Assembly: GCA_027533105.1 (NCBI GenBank)
Contig: JAPZTW010000003.1
Coordinates: 62,001-126,000 of the forward strand
Length of the DNA stretch: 64,000 bases
From: Sphingomonadaceae bacterium
Lineage (GTDB): Bacteria; Pseudomonadota; Alphaproteobacteria; Sphingomonadales; Sphingomonadaceae
Reading direction: 5' to 3'
Numbering within the stretch: the first letter of the stretch is position 1; each line of letters opens with the position of its first letter. A model generated the notes under the pieces. It was given only the letters and a program-made list of their open reading frames with translations. It was not told the origin of the DNA and ran no database searches. The translations under genes were made by a program, and so were the position numbers. Below are positions 37,311 to 45,865 of this stretch, piece after piece.

Positions 37311-37340
37311 GTGAACGTTCACCTAAATGATAACGTTCAC
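37311..37340. promoter_or_regulatory. Tandem LacI-type operators upstream of the TonB-dependent receptor
   Basis: GTGAACGTTCAC at 37311-37322 is a perfect 12-base palindrome. GATAACGTTCAC at 37329-37340 matches it at 10 of 12 positions, with 18 bases between centres, so both would face the same side of the helix only approximately. They lie 52-81 bases before the receptor ATG in the gap 37260-37407 after aroQ. The same motif occurs at the GH3 gene. Confidence 0.78.
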
Positions 37341-37407
37341 TTCGTCAAGGCCGCGATGTGACCAACAATGTGCAAAACCATGCCCCGAAGCGCGTCAGGG
37401 CAACCGC

Positions 37408-37851
37408 TCAGCCGCGGCGCAATCCAGCCAGATAACGGACGGCCAGGCCGTAACCGGCAACCCCCAGCCCCGAGATGACACCGGTCACCGCCGCAGTCAT
37501 CAGCGAGTTCTTGCGCCACTCTTCCTCGCGGCGGTGGATATTGGAGATGTGCACTTCCACCACCGGGCAGTCGACCATCTTCAGGGCGTCAAGCACGGGA
37601 TAGCCGGCATAGGAGAAGGCTGCGGGATTGATCACGATGCCGGCCAGGCCGCTGCGGCCCTGCTGGATCCACTCGACCATCTCGTGTTCGGCATTCGTCT
37701 GGCGAAAGTCGATGGTCAGCCCAGCCGCCTCGGCTTCGGCCCGGCACAATGCCTCGACATCGGCCAGGGTGGCGCTGCCATAGACGTCTGGCTCGCGGGT
37801 GCCGAGCAGGTTGAGGTTGGGTCCGTTGAGGACGAGGATCGTTCCGGCCAT
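37408..37851 (-). CDS. aroQ: Type II 3-dehydroquinate dehydratase family protein (variant)
   Basis: 147 residues, the type II dehydroquinase length. N-terminal NGPNLNLLGTREPDVYG contains the catalytic Arg and Tyr of the flexible lid; VEVHISNIHRREE and the following W-R-K-N-S block hold the later substrate-binding His and Arg. The usual Y-T-H-T-S block is replaced by AAFSYAGYPVLDAL, so the substrate-binding His (His81 of the mycobacterial enzyme) is a Tyr. It may be a divergent but active shikimate enzyme or a related activity. I chose ATG 37851 (GGGAG upstream). It diverges from the marR gene. Confidence 0.8.
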   Translation of the reverse strand: MAGTILVLNGPNLNLLGTREPDVYGSATLADVEALCRAEAEAAGLTIDFRQTNAEHEMVEWIQQGRSGLAGIVINPAAFSYAGYPVLDALKMVDCPVVEVHISNIHRREEEWRKNSLMTAAVTGVISGLGVAGYGLAVRYLAGLRRG

Positions 37852-37932
37852 TGCGCGCCAAGCTCCCTGTTGCACTGCTGGCCATATCCCAAACGGGGAA
37901 GGTCGCAAACCTCGCGCGTGTGGTAATCGTCT

Positions 37933-37960
37933 TGCATGTTATAAGCCTGCTTATTATATG
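37933..37960 (+). promoter_or_regulatory. marR promoter with embedded operator
   Basis: TTGCAT (37933-37938) and a TATAT-type -10 16-17 bases later form a plausible promoter. The spacer contains the perfect palindrome ATAAGC-CT-GCTTAT (37941-37954), which fits a MarR-family operator overlapping the promoter it controls and suggests autorepression of the marR-emrAB operon. Confidence 0.55.
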
Positions 37961-37967
37961 GCTGCCC

Positions 37968-38414
37968 ATGACTCCCTCGATTGCCTATCTGCTGAGCGAT
38001 TCCGCGCGGCTGCTGCGGCGGGCCTTCGATGCGCGGATGCGCACGCTGGGCGTGACCGGACCGCAGGCCCGCCTACTGCTGGTGCTGGGCCTGCACGAGG
38101 GGCAGAACCAGGGCTTCTATGCCGAACAGCTCGAAGTCGAGGCGATCACCCTGTGCCGCATGCTCGACCGCATGGAGGAAGCCGCCCTGATCGAACGCCG
38201 CCGCGATCCGGCCGATCGCCGCGCCTGGCGGGTGCACCTGACCCAGGCCGGCCAGGCCCTGCTGCCGCAATTGCGCGAAGGGGTGGCCCCGATGGTCGAG
38301 GCCATGCTGGGCGGCCTCAATCCGGCCGAGCGCGACCACCTGGGACACCTGCTCGAACAGGTACGCAGCAACCTGACCCGCGAACTGACCCCCGAGGTAG
38401 CCACCAATGGCTGA
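37968..38414 (+). CDS. MarR-family regulator of the efflux operon
   Basis: 148 residues, winged-helix MarR fold. The recognition region EQLEVEAITLCRMLDRMEEA and the wing ERRRDPADRRAWRVHLT are typical (about 65-92). The start at 37968 gives MTPSIAYLLSDSARLL; the longer frame from 37851 crosses the promoter and is rejected. The stop overlaps the emrA-like start by 8 bases. It likely senses a toxic small molecule and derepresses the pump genes. Confidence 0.88.
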   Translation: MTPSIAYLLSDSARLLRRAFDARMRTLGVTGPQARLLLVLGLHEGQNQGFYAEQLEVEAITLCRMLDRMEEAALIERRRDPADRRAWRVHLTQAGQALLPQLREGVAPMVEAMLGGLNPAERDHLGHLLEQVRSNLTRELTPEVATNG

Positions 38415-39465
38415 AGCTGATCCGATGATCCCCGCCGCCGCGCAGGTGGCCAGCGAACCGCACAAGCGCAACTGGCAGCGCCTGATCCTGATGGGCGCGG
38501 TGCCGCTGCTCGTCCTGCTGGGCGGGCTGGTCTACTGGTACAGCCTGCAGGGCAAGGCCAGCACCGACAACGCCTATGTCAAGCTCGACAAGGTCTCGGT
38601 CAGTTCCGAAATTGGCGGCAAGATCGTGACCGTGGCCGTGCGCGAGGATCAGCAGGTCAAGCCCGGCGACCTGCTGTTCCGGATCGATCCCGAACCCTAT
38701 GAACTCCATCTGCGCCAGGCCGATGCCAGCATCGCCGCGGCCCAGGCGAACATCGCGGCGCTCTCCAATGCCAGCGCCTTGTCTGGCGCCGATCTGACCG
38801 CAGCGCGGGAAAACATCGCCTTCGCCCGCACCAACCTGAGCCGTCAGCAGGCGCTGTGGGAACGCGGCTTCACCACCAAGGCCGCGCTCGATGCCGCCCG
38901 GCACCAGGTTACCAGTGCCGAGGCCCAGCTCGATCAGGCCGTGGCCAAGCAGCGCGAAGCCGCCGCCAAGCTGGCGACCGGCTCCCAGGTGCCCGGCGTT
39001 AACCCGCAGGTCGCCGCCGCGACCGCCCAGCGCGCCCTGGCCGAGCTGAACCTGCGACGCACCGAAGTGCGCGCGCCGATCGCCGGGACAATCGCCCAGG
39101 CCGACCGGCTGCTGGTGGGGCAGGAAGCCATCGCCGGCCTGCCGCTGCTGACCATCGTTGCCCGCCAGGGCAGCTATATCGAAGCGAATTTCAAGGAAAC
39201 CGACCTCGCTGACATGCGGGTCGGCCAGCGCGCCGAAGTGCGCTTCGATGCCTATCCCGGCGTCAGGCTGAAGGGCCACGTCGCGGCAATCGGCGCGGGT
39301 ACGGGCAGCGAGTTTTCGGTCCTGCCGGCCCAGAATGCCACCGGCAACTGGGTCAAGGTGACCCAGCGGGTGCCGGTCCGGATCGTGCTTGACGAACCCA
39401 GCCCGCGCGAGCTGATCGCCGGCCTGTCCAGCAAGGTCACGGTCTACACCGCCGAGCAGCGCTGA
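38407..39465 (+). CDS. emrA: EmrA/HlyD-family membrane fusion protein
   Basis: 352 residues. One N-terminal membrane segment (about 25-45: LILMGAVPLLVLLGGLVYWY), then the biotinyl-lipoyl-like half motif STDNAYVKLD, an alpha-helical hairpin (about 95-185) rich in Ala/Gln, and the second half V-R-A-P-I-A-G-T-I near 218. It connects the inner-membrane pump to an outer-membrane channel; no TolC gene is visible here. It lies between marR and emrB with gaps of -8 and 2 bases. Confidence 0.9.
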   Translation: MAEADPMIPAAAQVASEPHKRNWQRLILMGAVPLLVLLGGLVYWYSLQGKASTDNAYVKLDKVSVSSEIGGKIVTVAVREDQQVKPGDLLFRIDPEPYELHLRQADASIAAAQANIAALSNASALSGADLTAARENIAFARTNLSRQQALWERGFTTKAALDAARHQVTSAEAQLDQAVAKQREAAAKLATGSQVPGVNPQVAAATAQRALAELNLRRTEVRAPIAGTIAQADRLLVGQEAIAGLPLLTIVARQGSYIEANFKETDLADMRVGQRAEVRFDAYPGVRLKGHVAAIGAGTGSEFSVLPAQNATGNWVKVTQRVPVRIVLDEPSPRELIAGLSSKVTVYTAEQR

Positions 39466-39467
39466 CC

Positions 39468-41030
39468 ATGGCCAGCCGGGCCGCCCCGCACCCAAAGGCC
39501 GCCGAGGCGCTAGCCGAGGACAAGGCCATGCTGCCGGTCGACAACCCGCTGCTGCTGACCACCGGGATCATGCTGGCCTCGCTGCTGCAGATTCTCGACA
39601 CGACCATCGCCAACGTGGCCATCCCGGACATGCAATCGGCGCTGGGGGCAACGCCCGATACGATCAGCTGGGTGCTGACCAGCTACATCGTCGCTGTGGC
39701 CGTGGCCATGCCGCTAACCGGCTGGCTGGCCGACCGGGTGGGCTCGCGCAACCTGTTCATCTGGTCGGTCGCCGGCTTCATCCTGTCCTCGATGCTGTGC
39801 GGCATGGCCCAGAACCTGGGACAGATGGTCGCTTTCCGCGCCCTTCAGGGTGCGACCGGGGCCTTCATCGGCCCGCTCAGCCAGGCGGCAATGATCGATA
39901 CCAACAAGCCATCGCGCCAGGCTCAGATGATGGCGCTGTGGGGCATGGGGATCATGGTCGGGCCGATCCTTGGCCCGTTCCTGGGGGGCTGGCTGACCGA
40001 GAACTGGAACTGGCGCTGGGTGTTCTATGTCAACGTGCCGCTGGGGGCGATCTCGCTGGCGATCCTGCTGGCCGAACTGCCGTCGCGGCCGCGCACCAGC
40101 CGGCGGTTCGATCTGCTGGGCTTTACCCTGCTGGCGCTGTGCCTGGGCGCGGCCCAGATGCTGCTCGACCGGGGCAACCATGTCGACTGGTTCGATTCGG
40201 CCGAAAGCTGGATCTACCTGGGCCTCGCCATCTCGGCCGGCTGGATGGCGACGGTGCACTTTGCCACCGCACCCCAGCCGCTGTTCGACCGCGGCCTGTT
40301 CGCCAATCCCAACTATATCGTGGCGATCATCTTCATGATCCTGATCGGCATCGTGATGTTCGCCACCATGGCGCTGCTCCCGCCGATGCTTCAGCACCTG
40401 TTCGGCTATGGCGTGATCGATACCGGTGAGGCGCTGGTCCCGCGCGGCGTGGGCACGCTGATCTCGATGCAATTGTCCGGCCTGCTGATCCGGCGGGGGT
40501 TCGATCCGCGCATCCTCATCGCCCTGGGCTTCACCATTGCGGCGATCTCGCTGTGGGACATGGCCACCTGGTCGCTGGCGGTTGATCAGCGGCAGGTGAT
40601 GCTGGCCGGGCTGATCCAGGGCATCGGGCTGGGTTTCGTCTTCATCCCGCTCAACGCCAGCGCCTTTTCCACCCTGCCCCCGCACCTGCGCACCGATGGC
40701 GCAAGCCTGCTCAACCTGTCGCGCTCGATCGGATCGTCGATCGGGATCGCGGTGATGACGGCCCTGACCGCCCGGTCGATCCAGGTCAGCCATAACGACC
40801 TGGCTGGCCATGTGACTGCATCGGCCAGCTCCATGATCGACGTATCGACCGCCGACCGGTTCCAGCAGGCCGGCGAGGCCGCGCTGCGTATGATCGATGC
40901 CGAGGTCAATCGGCAGGCGGCGATGATCGCCTATGTCAACGATTTCCACCTGATGATGTGGCTGTCGCTGCTGGCCATTCCGCTGACCATTTTGCTGCGT
41001 CGCCCGCCGCCCGCCGCAGGGCGGTTCTAA
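39468..41030 (+). CDS. emrB: DHA2-family MFS multidrug transporter (EmrB/QacA type)
   Basis: 520 residues with 14 predicted hydrophobic segments. DHA2 signatures: [20 protein letters not shown] (helix 1) and the [10 protein letters not shown] loop between helices 2 and 3. The glycine-rich motif C is [20 protein letters not shown]. It would export hydrophobic drugs or uncouplers with EmrA. Its stop overlaps the convergent MaoC gene by four bases. Confidence 0.92.
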   Translation: MASRAAPHPKAAEALAEDKAMLPVDNPLLLTTGIMLASLLQILDTTIANVAIPDMQSALGATPDTISWVLTSYIVAVAVAMPLTGWLADRVGSRNLFIWSVAGFILSSMLCGMAQNLGQMVAFRALQGATGAFIGPLSQAAMIDTNKPSRQAQMMALWGMGIMVGPILGPFLGGWLTENWNWRWVFYVNVPLGAISLAILLAELPSRPRTSRRFDLLGFTLLALCLGAAQMLLDRGNHVDWFDSAESWIYLGLAISAGWMATVHFATAPQPLFDRGLFANPNYIVAIIFMILIGIVMFATMALLPPMLQHLFGYGVIDTGEALVPRGVGTLISMQLSGLLIRRGFDPRILIALGFTIAAISLWDMATWSLAVDQRQVMLAGLIQGIGLGFVFIPLNASAFSTLPPHLRTDGASLLNLSRSIGSSIGIAVMTALTARSIQVSHNDLAGHVTASASSMIDVSTADRFQQAGEAALRMIDAEVNRQAAMIAYVNDFHLMMWLSLLAIPLTILLRRPPPAAGRF

Positions 41031-41482
41031 TCGGCCGGCTTCTTGCGCTGCAGCCCCGAACGCTTGCACGAGGCGACCAGTTCGCCGCGCTGGTTCCAGG
41101 CCTGGTGCAGGAAGGTGACGATCCCGGCATCAGGCCGCGACTTTGATTCCCGCAATTCCAGCACTTCGGTGACGATATTGAGCGTATCGCCAACGAAGAC
41201 GGGCCTGGGAAACCGCACCTCGTCCCAGCCGAGGTTGGCCACGGCCGTCCCCAGCGTGGTGTCCCCCACGCTGACGCCCACCATCAGGCTGAGCGTGAAG
41301 CACGAATTGACCAGCACCTGGCCATATTCGCTGCCCTTCATGTATTCCGCATCGAGGTGCAGCTGCGCCGGATTGTGCGACAGGGTGGTGAACAGGACAT
41401 TGTCCGTCTCGGTCACCGTGCGGCGGATCGCGTGCTCGAACCGCTGGCCAACCGTAAGCTCGTCAAACCACACTCCGGGCAT
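41027..41482 (-). CDS. MaoC-family dehydratase
   Basis: 151 residues, hot-dog fold. The hydratase-like block is [20 protein letters not shown] (about 32-51), in which His36-Asn37 stand where the (R)-hydratases have Asp/His, as in mesaconyl-CoA-hydratase-like or MaoC-related proteins. Conserved [20 protein letters not shown] follows. Substrate unknown. It lies 9 bases after purU on the same strand and converges with emrB. Confidence 0.78.
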   Translation of the reverse strand: MPGVWFDELTVGQRFEHAIRRTVTETDNVLFTTLSHNPAQLHLDAEYMKGSEYGQVLVNSCFTLSLMVGVSVGDTTLGTAVANLGWDEVRFPRPVFVGDTLNIVTEVLELRESKSRPDAGIVTFLHQAWNQRGELVASCKRSGLQRKKPAD

Positions 41483-41491
41483 CGTCTTCTC

Positions 41492-42346
41492 CTAGCTGCG
41501 GAACACGACCGTGCGGCTGCCGTTCAGCAGCACCCGGTCCTCAAGGTGGAGCCGCACCGCCTCGGCCAGCACGCGGCGCTCGATATCGCGGCCCTTGCGG
41601 ACCAGATCATCGGGGCTGTCGGCATGGCTGATCGGTTCGACATCCTGGTGGATGATCGGCCCTTCGTCGAGGTCGGCGGTGACATAATGCGCCGTCGCCC
41701 CGATCATCTTGACCCCGCGGGCATGGGCCTGGTGATAGGGTTTGGCCCCCTTGAAGCCAGGCAGGAACGAATGGTGGATATTGATGCAGCGTCCGGCGAG
41801 GTCGGCCGCCAGGGCATCGGACAGCACCTGCATATAGCGTGCCAGAACCACCAGCTCCGCCCCGCTTTGGGCAATCAGCGCGCGCAGTGCCGCTTCCTGT
41901 TGCGGCTTGGTCTCTGCCGTGATCGGCAAGTGATGATAGGGTGCATCGACCGGCAGGACCGCGCTCAATGCCTCGCGCGGGTGATTGCCGGCGATTGCCA
42001 CGACCTCCATCGGCAGTTCGCCGATCCGCTGGCGATAAATGAGGTCGGCCAGGCAGTGATCGAACTTGCTGACCAGGATCAGCACCTTGCGCGGCGCATC
42101 GGCGCGGCGCAGCGACCAGGCCATGCCCAGCTCGCCCGCCAGCTCGTCCAGGGCGGCCTGATACTGCGCCAGTTCCGCCGCACCCGGCGCAAAGGCCACG
42201 CGCATGAAGAACTGGCCATCGCCCAGATCGTTGAACTGCTGCGCCTCCAGGATATTGCCGCCCAGGCCGAACAGCAGCCCGGTGACCCGCGCGGTAATGC
42301 CGGGGCGGTCGCAGCAGGACAGGGTCAGGATCAGGCGGTCGGGCAT
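41492..42346 (-). CDS. purU: Formyltetrahydrofolate deformylase
   Basis: 284 residues. An N-terminal ACT domain ([20 protein letters not shown]...) precedes the formyltransferase-fold catalytic domain with the Asn-His-Asp set in [20 protein letters not shown] and [10 protein letters not shown]. It releases formate from 10-formyl-THF to balance one-carbon pools. I chose ATG 42346 (AAAGGAC upstream); the frame to 42412 would overlap the divergent gene. Diverges from the cyclotransferase-like gene at 42411. Confidence 0.93.
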   Translation of the reverse strand: MPDRLILTLSCCDRPGITARVTGLLFGLGGNILEAQQFNDLGDGQFFMRVAFAPGAAELAQYQAALDELAGELGMAWSLRRADAPRKVLILVSKFDHCLADLIYRQRIGELPMEVVAIAGNHPREALSAVLPVDAPYHHLPITAETKPQQEAALRALIAQSGAELVVLARYMQVLSDALAADLAGRCINIHHSFLPGFKGAKPYHQAHARGVKMIGATAHYVTADLDEGPIIHQDVEPISHADSPDDLVRKGRDIERRVLAEAVRLHLEDRVLLNGSRTVVFRS

Positions 42347-42410
42347 GCTCGGTCCTTTGCAGGTGCGCCCCGCTCTTGGCGAATGTGCGGGCATTTGCCA
42401 ACACTGTGCC

Positions 42411-42845
42411 ATGCGGTTCTTCTTTTACGGCACGCTTCAGGCCGGCAACCCGAACCCGGCGATCAGGGATATCCACGATCGGCTGGTACCACTTGGGCCG
42501 GGCCGGATCACTGGCGGCCTGGTGGCGATGCCCGATCGCGATGGCTGGTTCCCCGCACTGGTTCCCGGCGACGGCGAAGTCGCCGGACAGATCTTTGCCA
42601 CGGCGCCGGATTTTTCGGTTGCGGACCTTGCCCGGCTCGACCGCTATGAGGAGTACGATCCCACCTCGCCCGAAACATCGTGGTACCTGCGCGAAGAGCG
42701 GACCCTTACCAGCGGTGAGGTGGTAATGGTCTACTGCCTGAACGGGCCGCCGCCCGAAAGTGCCGTCGTGATCCCGGGCGGAGACTTCCGGGCCTGGATC
42801 GCGGCGCAGGGATTGCCTGAATTCAGCGGCCGCGGCGAAGGTTGA
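42411..42845 (+). CDS. Gamma-glutamylcyclotransferase-like (AIG2/GGCT fold) protein
   Basis: 144 residues. The N-terminal signature [11 protein letters not shown] (Y-G-T-L phosphate/substrate loop) and the acidic [10 protein letters not shown] block with the expected catalytic Glu identify the GGCT fold. Such proteins release 5-oxoproline from gamma-glutamyl amines, but substrates differ widely. The start codon follows directly after ACACTGTGCC without a strong ribosome-binding site. No operon partner. Confidence 0.82.
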   Translation: MRFFFYGTLQAGNPNPAIRDIHDRLVPLGPGRITGGLVAMPDRDGWFPALVPGDGEVAGQIFATAPDFSVADLARLDRYEEYDPTSPETSWYLREERTLTSGEVVMVYCLNGPPPESAVVIPGGDFRAWIAAQGLPEFSGRGEG

Positions 42846-42888
42846 GGCTTGCATTTGCGCAGCTTTGCCCTTAGGGGCGCGCCCTTCA

Positions 42889-42894
42889 TTGACA
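42889..42894 (+). promoter_or_regulatory. Possible -35 box of the rpmI-rplT operon
   Basis: TTGACA at 42889-42894 lies 74 bases before the rpmI start, with only a weak match to a -10 box near 42912-42920. Low confidence; the infC gene that often precedes rpmI is absent here. Confidence 0.35.
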
Positions 42895-42967
42895 CGGATT
42901 CGATGACCGGCCTGGCTATCAAGGGCTGCCATGGCGGGTTGGACGTGTCTCGAACAAGGAGACGAAA

Positions 42968-43171
42968 ATGCCCAAGCTCAAGACGAAGAGCGGCGTGAAG
43001 AAGCGCTTCAAGCTCACCGCCACTGGCAAGGTGAAGCACGGGGTTGCCGGCAAGCGCCACCGCCTGATCAGCCATAACGGCAAGTACATCCGCCAGAATC
43101 GCGGCACCGACGTCATTTCCGACGCCGATGCCAAGACGATCAAGAAGTGGGCGCCCTACGGGCTCAACTGA
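42968..43171 (+). CDS. rpmI: 50S ribosomal protein L35
   Basis: 67 residues, basic, beginning [20 protein letters not shown], the L35 signature, with the conserved [11 protein letters not shown] segment. Preceded by AAGGAGACGAAA. Followed after 13 bases by rplT, the usual order. L35 is a small globular protein of the large subunit near the 23S rRNA core. Confidence 0.98.
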   Translation: MPKLKTKSGVKKRFKLTATGKVKHGVAGKRHRLISHNGKYIRQNRGTDVISDADAKTIKKWAPYGLN

Positions 43172-43184
43172 GGAGTACTGAAAG

Positions 43185-43544
43185 ATGAGCCGTATCAAGC
43201 GGGGTGTTACCACCCGTGCCAAGCACAAGCGGATTCTGGATCAGGCCAAGGGTTACCGCGGCCGCCGCAAGAACACGATCCGCGTTGCCCGTCAGGCGGT
43301 CGAAAAGGCCGGCCAGTACGCCTATCGCGACCGCAAGGTTAAGAAGCGGACCTTCCGCGCCCTGTGGATCCAGCGCATCAACGCTGCCGTCCGCGCCGAA
43401 GGCCTGACCTATTCGCAGTTCATCCATGGCGCCAAGCTGGCCGGCATCGAGCTGGACCGCAAGGCGATGGCCGATCTGGCGATGAACGAAGGCGGCGTAT
43501 TCACCGCCGTGATCGCCCAGGCCAAGGCCGCGCTGCCGGCCTGA
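43185..43544 (+). CDS. rplT: 50S ribosomal protein L20
   Basis: 119 residues, highly basic N-terminal extension ([20 protein letters not shown]) and the globular C-terminal part with [21 protein letters not shown]20 is an early 50S assembly protein and in many bacteria represses its own operon by binding the leader mRNA; no clear L20 site is visible here. A terminator hairpin follows at 43571. Confidence 0.98.
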   Translation: MSRIKRGVTTRAKHKRILDQAKGYRGRRKNTIRVARQAVEKAGQYAYRDRKVKKRTFRALWIQRINAAVRAEGLTYSQFIHGAKLAGIELDRKAMADLAMNEGGVFTAVIAQAKAALPA

Positions 43545-43570
43545 ACCGGTTGCCGCATGGCATAGCGCAA

Positions 43571-43606
43571 GGGGCGCGGGTGGCCTGGCCATCCGCGCCC
43601 CTTTCC
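43571..43606 (+). terminator. Rho-independent terminator after rplT
   Basis: Stem GGGGCGCGGGTGGCC / GGCCATCCGCGCCCC (one mismatch pair) followed by CTTTCC. It lies 27 bases after the rplT stop and ends the rpmI-rplT transcript. Confidence 0.8.
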
Positions 43607-43776
43607 GTTGGGGCGGGCGCGGTGCGCGCTGCCAGCGTTCCGCGACAGCGCTCGGCATTGTCGTTGCTCTCTGCCCCGGCCGCAGACCTGCGATAAAATG
43701 AAACACTTGCGGCCTTGCCAAGCGGCACCGGTCAGGCCTAGCCTCCCTGCAACAGGGGAAGGCGGGGTATCCTTCG

Positions 43777-44673
43777 GTGTCGCGAGACTTGCAGATTGCA
43801 GTGCGTTTCCACGCGCCGCCAGCGGCTTTGCAGCGCTATTTCACCACGTTCTACATCACCGAGCTCGACCTGCCCGAAGGCGAGCGGGTGCGCGATGCCC
43901 TGCAGCCGGAATGGGCGAACCTGCGCTTTTTCCAAGGGGACCGGCCCAAGTCGTGGATCGAGGGCGGCTGCCGGATCGAAGGGGCGCGGTTCGTGGCAAC
44001 CGGGCCGTCGAACCGCTCGACCAATTTCGAACTGGGCAAATCGCGGTTCTGGGGGATCGGCTTGCTCCCCCTGGGCTGGGCGCGCTTCGTGGGACTGCCG
44101 GCCGACCAGCATGCTAACCTGATCGCCAATGGCCACGATCACCCCGCTTTCGCCCGCTTTACCGCCCTGGCTGACAGCCTGTTCGCCGCCGATGCCGACG
44201 AGCAGGCCGAACTGGAGCGGATCGTGGCCTTCTTCTCCGCCCTGCCCGAACTCGATCAGGATGAAGAAGCCCGGATTCTGGCAATTCACGCCGCCATGGT
44301 CGATCCGCAGGTGGCATCGGTGGGCGAACTGGTCGAGCGGGTCGGCATCGGCCAGCGCACGGTCGAGCGGCTCTGCATGCGGCACTTCGGCTTTCCGCCC
44401 AAGCTGCTGCTGCGGCGTCAGCGGTTCATGCGCAGCCTGGCCCAGTTCATGCTCGACCGGTCGCTGAAATGGATCGGTGCGATCGATGGGCATTACCACG
44501 ACCAGGCCCAATTTGTCCGTGATTTCCGTGAGTTCATGGGCATGTCACCGCGCCAGTACGCGGCCCTGCCGCATCCCGTGCTGGAGCTGTTCATGCACGA
44601 ACGGGCGCGGGTTCACGGGGCTGCGGCCCAGACGCTGGACGTCCCCGCCGGCACGGCACCGCGCGCGGCCTGA
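43777..44673 (+). CDS. AraC-family transcriptional regulator
   Basis: 298 residues. The C-terminal DNA-binding domain has the first helix-turn-helix V-G-E-L-V-E-R-V-G-I-G-Q-R-T-V-E-R-L near 187-204 and the family's second signature FVRDFREFMGMSPRQYAAL (about 247-265). The N-terminal part (1-130) is of the kind found in short AraC regulators without a defined ligand; W-I-E-G-G-C-R-I-E lies near residue 61. GTG start at 43777 with a weak upstream AAGG. No divergent target gene adjoins it, so its regulon is unknown. Confidence 0.85.
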   Translation: MSRDLQIAVRFHAPPAALQRYFTTFYITELDLPEGERVRDALQPEWANLRFFQGDRPKSWIEGGCRIEGARFVATGPSNRSTNFELGKSRFWGIGLLPLGWARFVGLPADQHANLIANGHDHPAFARFTALADSLFAADADEQAELERIVAFFSALPELDQDEEARILAIHAAMVDPQVASVGELVERVGIGQRTVERLCMRHFGFPPKLLLRRQRFMRSLAQFMLDRSLKWIGAIDGHYHDQAQFVRDFREFMGMSPRQYAALPHPVLELFMHERARVHGAAAQTLDVPAGTAPRAA

Positions 44674-44767
44674 CCCGCCTGGCGCAAAATGGGTTTTGAC
44701 CCGGCCCGCAAGGCCGCTAAAGGCGCGGGTTCGACGGCCATGAAGACAGGAAAAGGCGCGAAAAATC

Positions 44768-45865
44768 GTGGACTATGCAGCAACCGGGGAAGCGGCGCTG
44801 GCGCGGATTGGCGCGGCGCAGGAACTTGACGCGCTGGAAGCCCTGCGGGTCGAGTTCCTGGGCAAGCAGGGTTCGATCTCGGGCCTGCTGAAGACGCTGG
44901 GCGGCATGTCGCCGGAAGAGCGGCAGACGGTCGGCCCGCAGATCCATGCCCTGCGCGAAAGCGTGACCGCCGCCCTGGCCGAACGCAAGGAAGCGCTGGA
45001 ATCCGCGGTTCTCAACGCCCGCCTCGCCGCCGAAACGGTTGACCTGACCCTGCCCGCCCCGGCCGCGCCGCGCGGGTCGATCCACCCGGTCAGCCAGGTG
45101 CTGGACGAACTGGCGGAGATCTTCGCCGACCTTGGCTTTGCTGTCGCCACCGGTCCCGAGATCGAGGACGACTGGCACAATTTCACCGCGCTCAACATCC
45201 CCGAAAGCCACCCGGCGCGGGCGATGCATGACACCTTCTACTTCCCTGACTGTGACACAGCGGGCCGCAAGATGTTACTCCGCACGCACACCAGCCCCGT
45301 GCAGATCCGCTCGATGCTCCAGCACGGCGCCCCGATCCGGATCATCGCCCCGGGCCGGGTCTATCGCTCTGACAGCGACGCCACCCACACCCCGATGTTC
45401 CACCAGGTCGAAGGGCTGGTGATCGACAAGGGGATCACCCTTGGCCACCTCAAGTGGACGCTGGAAACCTTCCTCAAGGCCTTCTTCGAGCGCGAGGATA
45501 TCGTGTTGCGCCTGCGCCCCAGCTACTTCCCCTTCACCGAGCCTTCGGTGGAGGTCGACGTCGGCTTCGCCCTCGTGAACGGCAAGCGGGTCCTCGGCGG
45601 TTCGGGTGATGAGCCTGGCCACGGCTGGATGGAGCTGCTGGGCAGCGGCATGGTCAACCGCAAGGTGATCGCCGCCGGGGGGCTCGATCCCGACGAGTGG
45701 CAGGGCTTTGCCTTTGGCGTCGGCGTCGATCGCCTCGCCATGCTGAAATACGGGATGGACGACCTGCGCGCCTTCTTCGATGGCGATGCGCGCTGGCTGG
45801 GCCACTATGGCTTCTCGGCGCTCGATGTCCCCACCCTTTCCGTTGGCGTCGGAGCACGCGCATGA
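44768..45865 (+). CDS. pheS: Phenylalanine--tRNA ligase alpha subunit
   Basis: 365 residues. N-terminal coiled-coil tRNA-binding arm (1-90), then the class II core: motif 1 region [16 protein letters not shown], motif 2 [12 protein letters not shown] and motif 3 [17 protein letters not shown] near 315-331. It forms an alpha2-beta2 enzyme with PheT. GTG start at 44768 after GAAAAGGCGCGAAAAATC. The stop overlaps the pheT ATG by four bases. Confidence 0.97.
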   Translation: MDYAATGEAALARIGAAQELDALEALRVEFLGKQGSISGLLKTLGGMSPEERQTVGPQIHALRESVTAALAERKEALESAVLNARLAAETVDLTLPAPAAPRGSIHPVSQVLDELAEIFADLGFAVATGPEIEDDWHNFTALNIPESHPARAMHDTFYFPDCDTAGRKMLLRTHTSPVQIRSMLQHGAPIRIIAPGRVYRSDSDATHTPMFHQVEGLVIDKGITLGHLKWTLETFLKAFFEREDIVLRLRPSYFPFTEPSVEVDVGFALVNGKRVLGGSGDEPGHGWMELLGSGMVNRKVIAAGGLDPDEWQGFAFGVGVDRLAMLKYGMDDLRAFFDGDARWLGHYGFSALDVPTLSVGVGARA

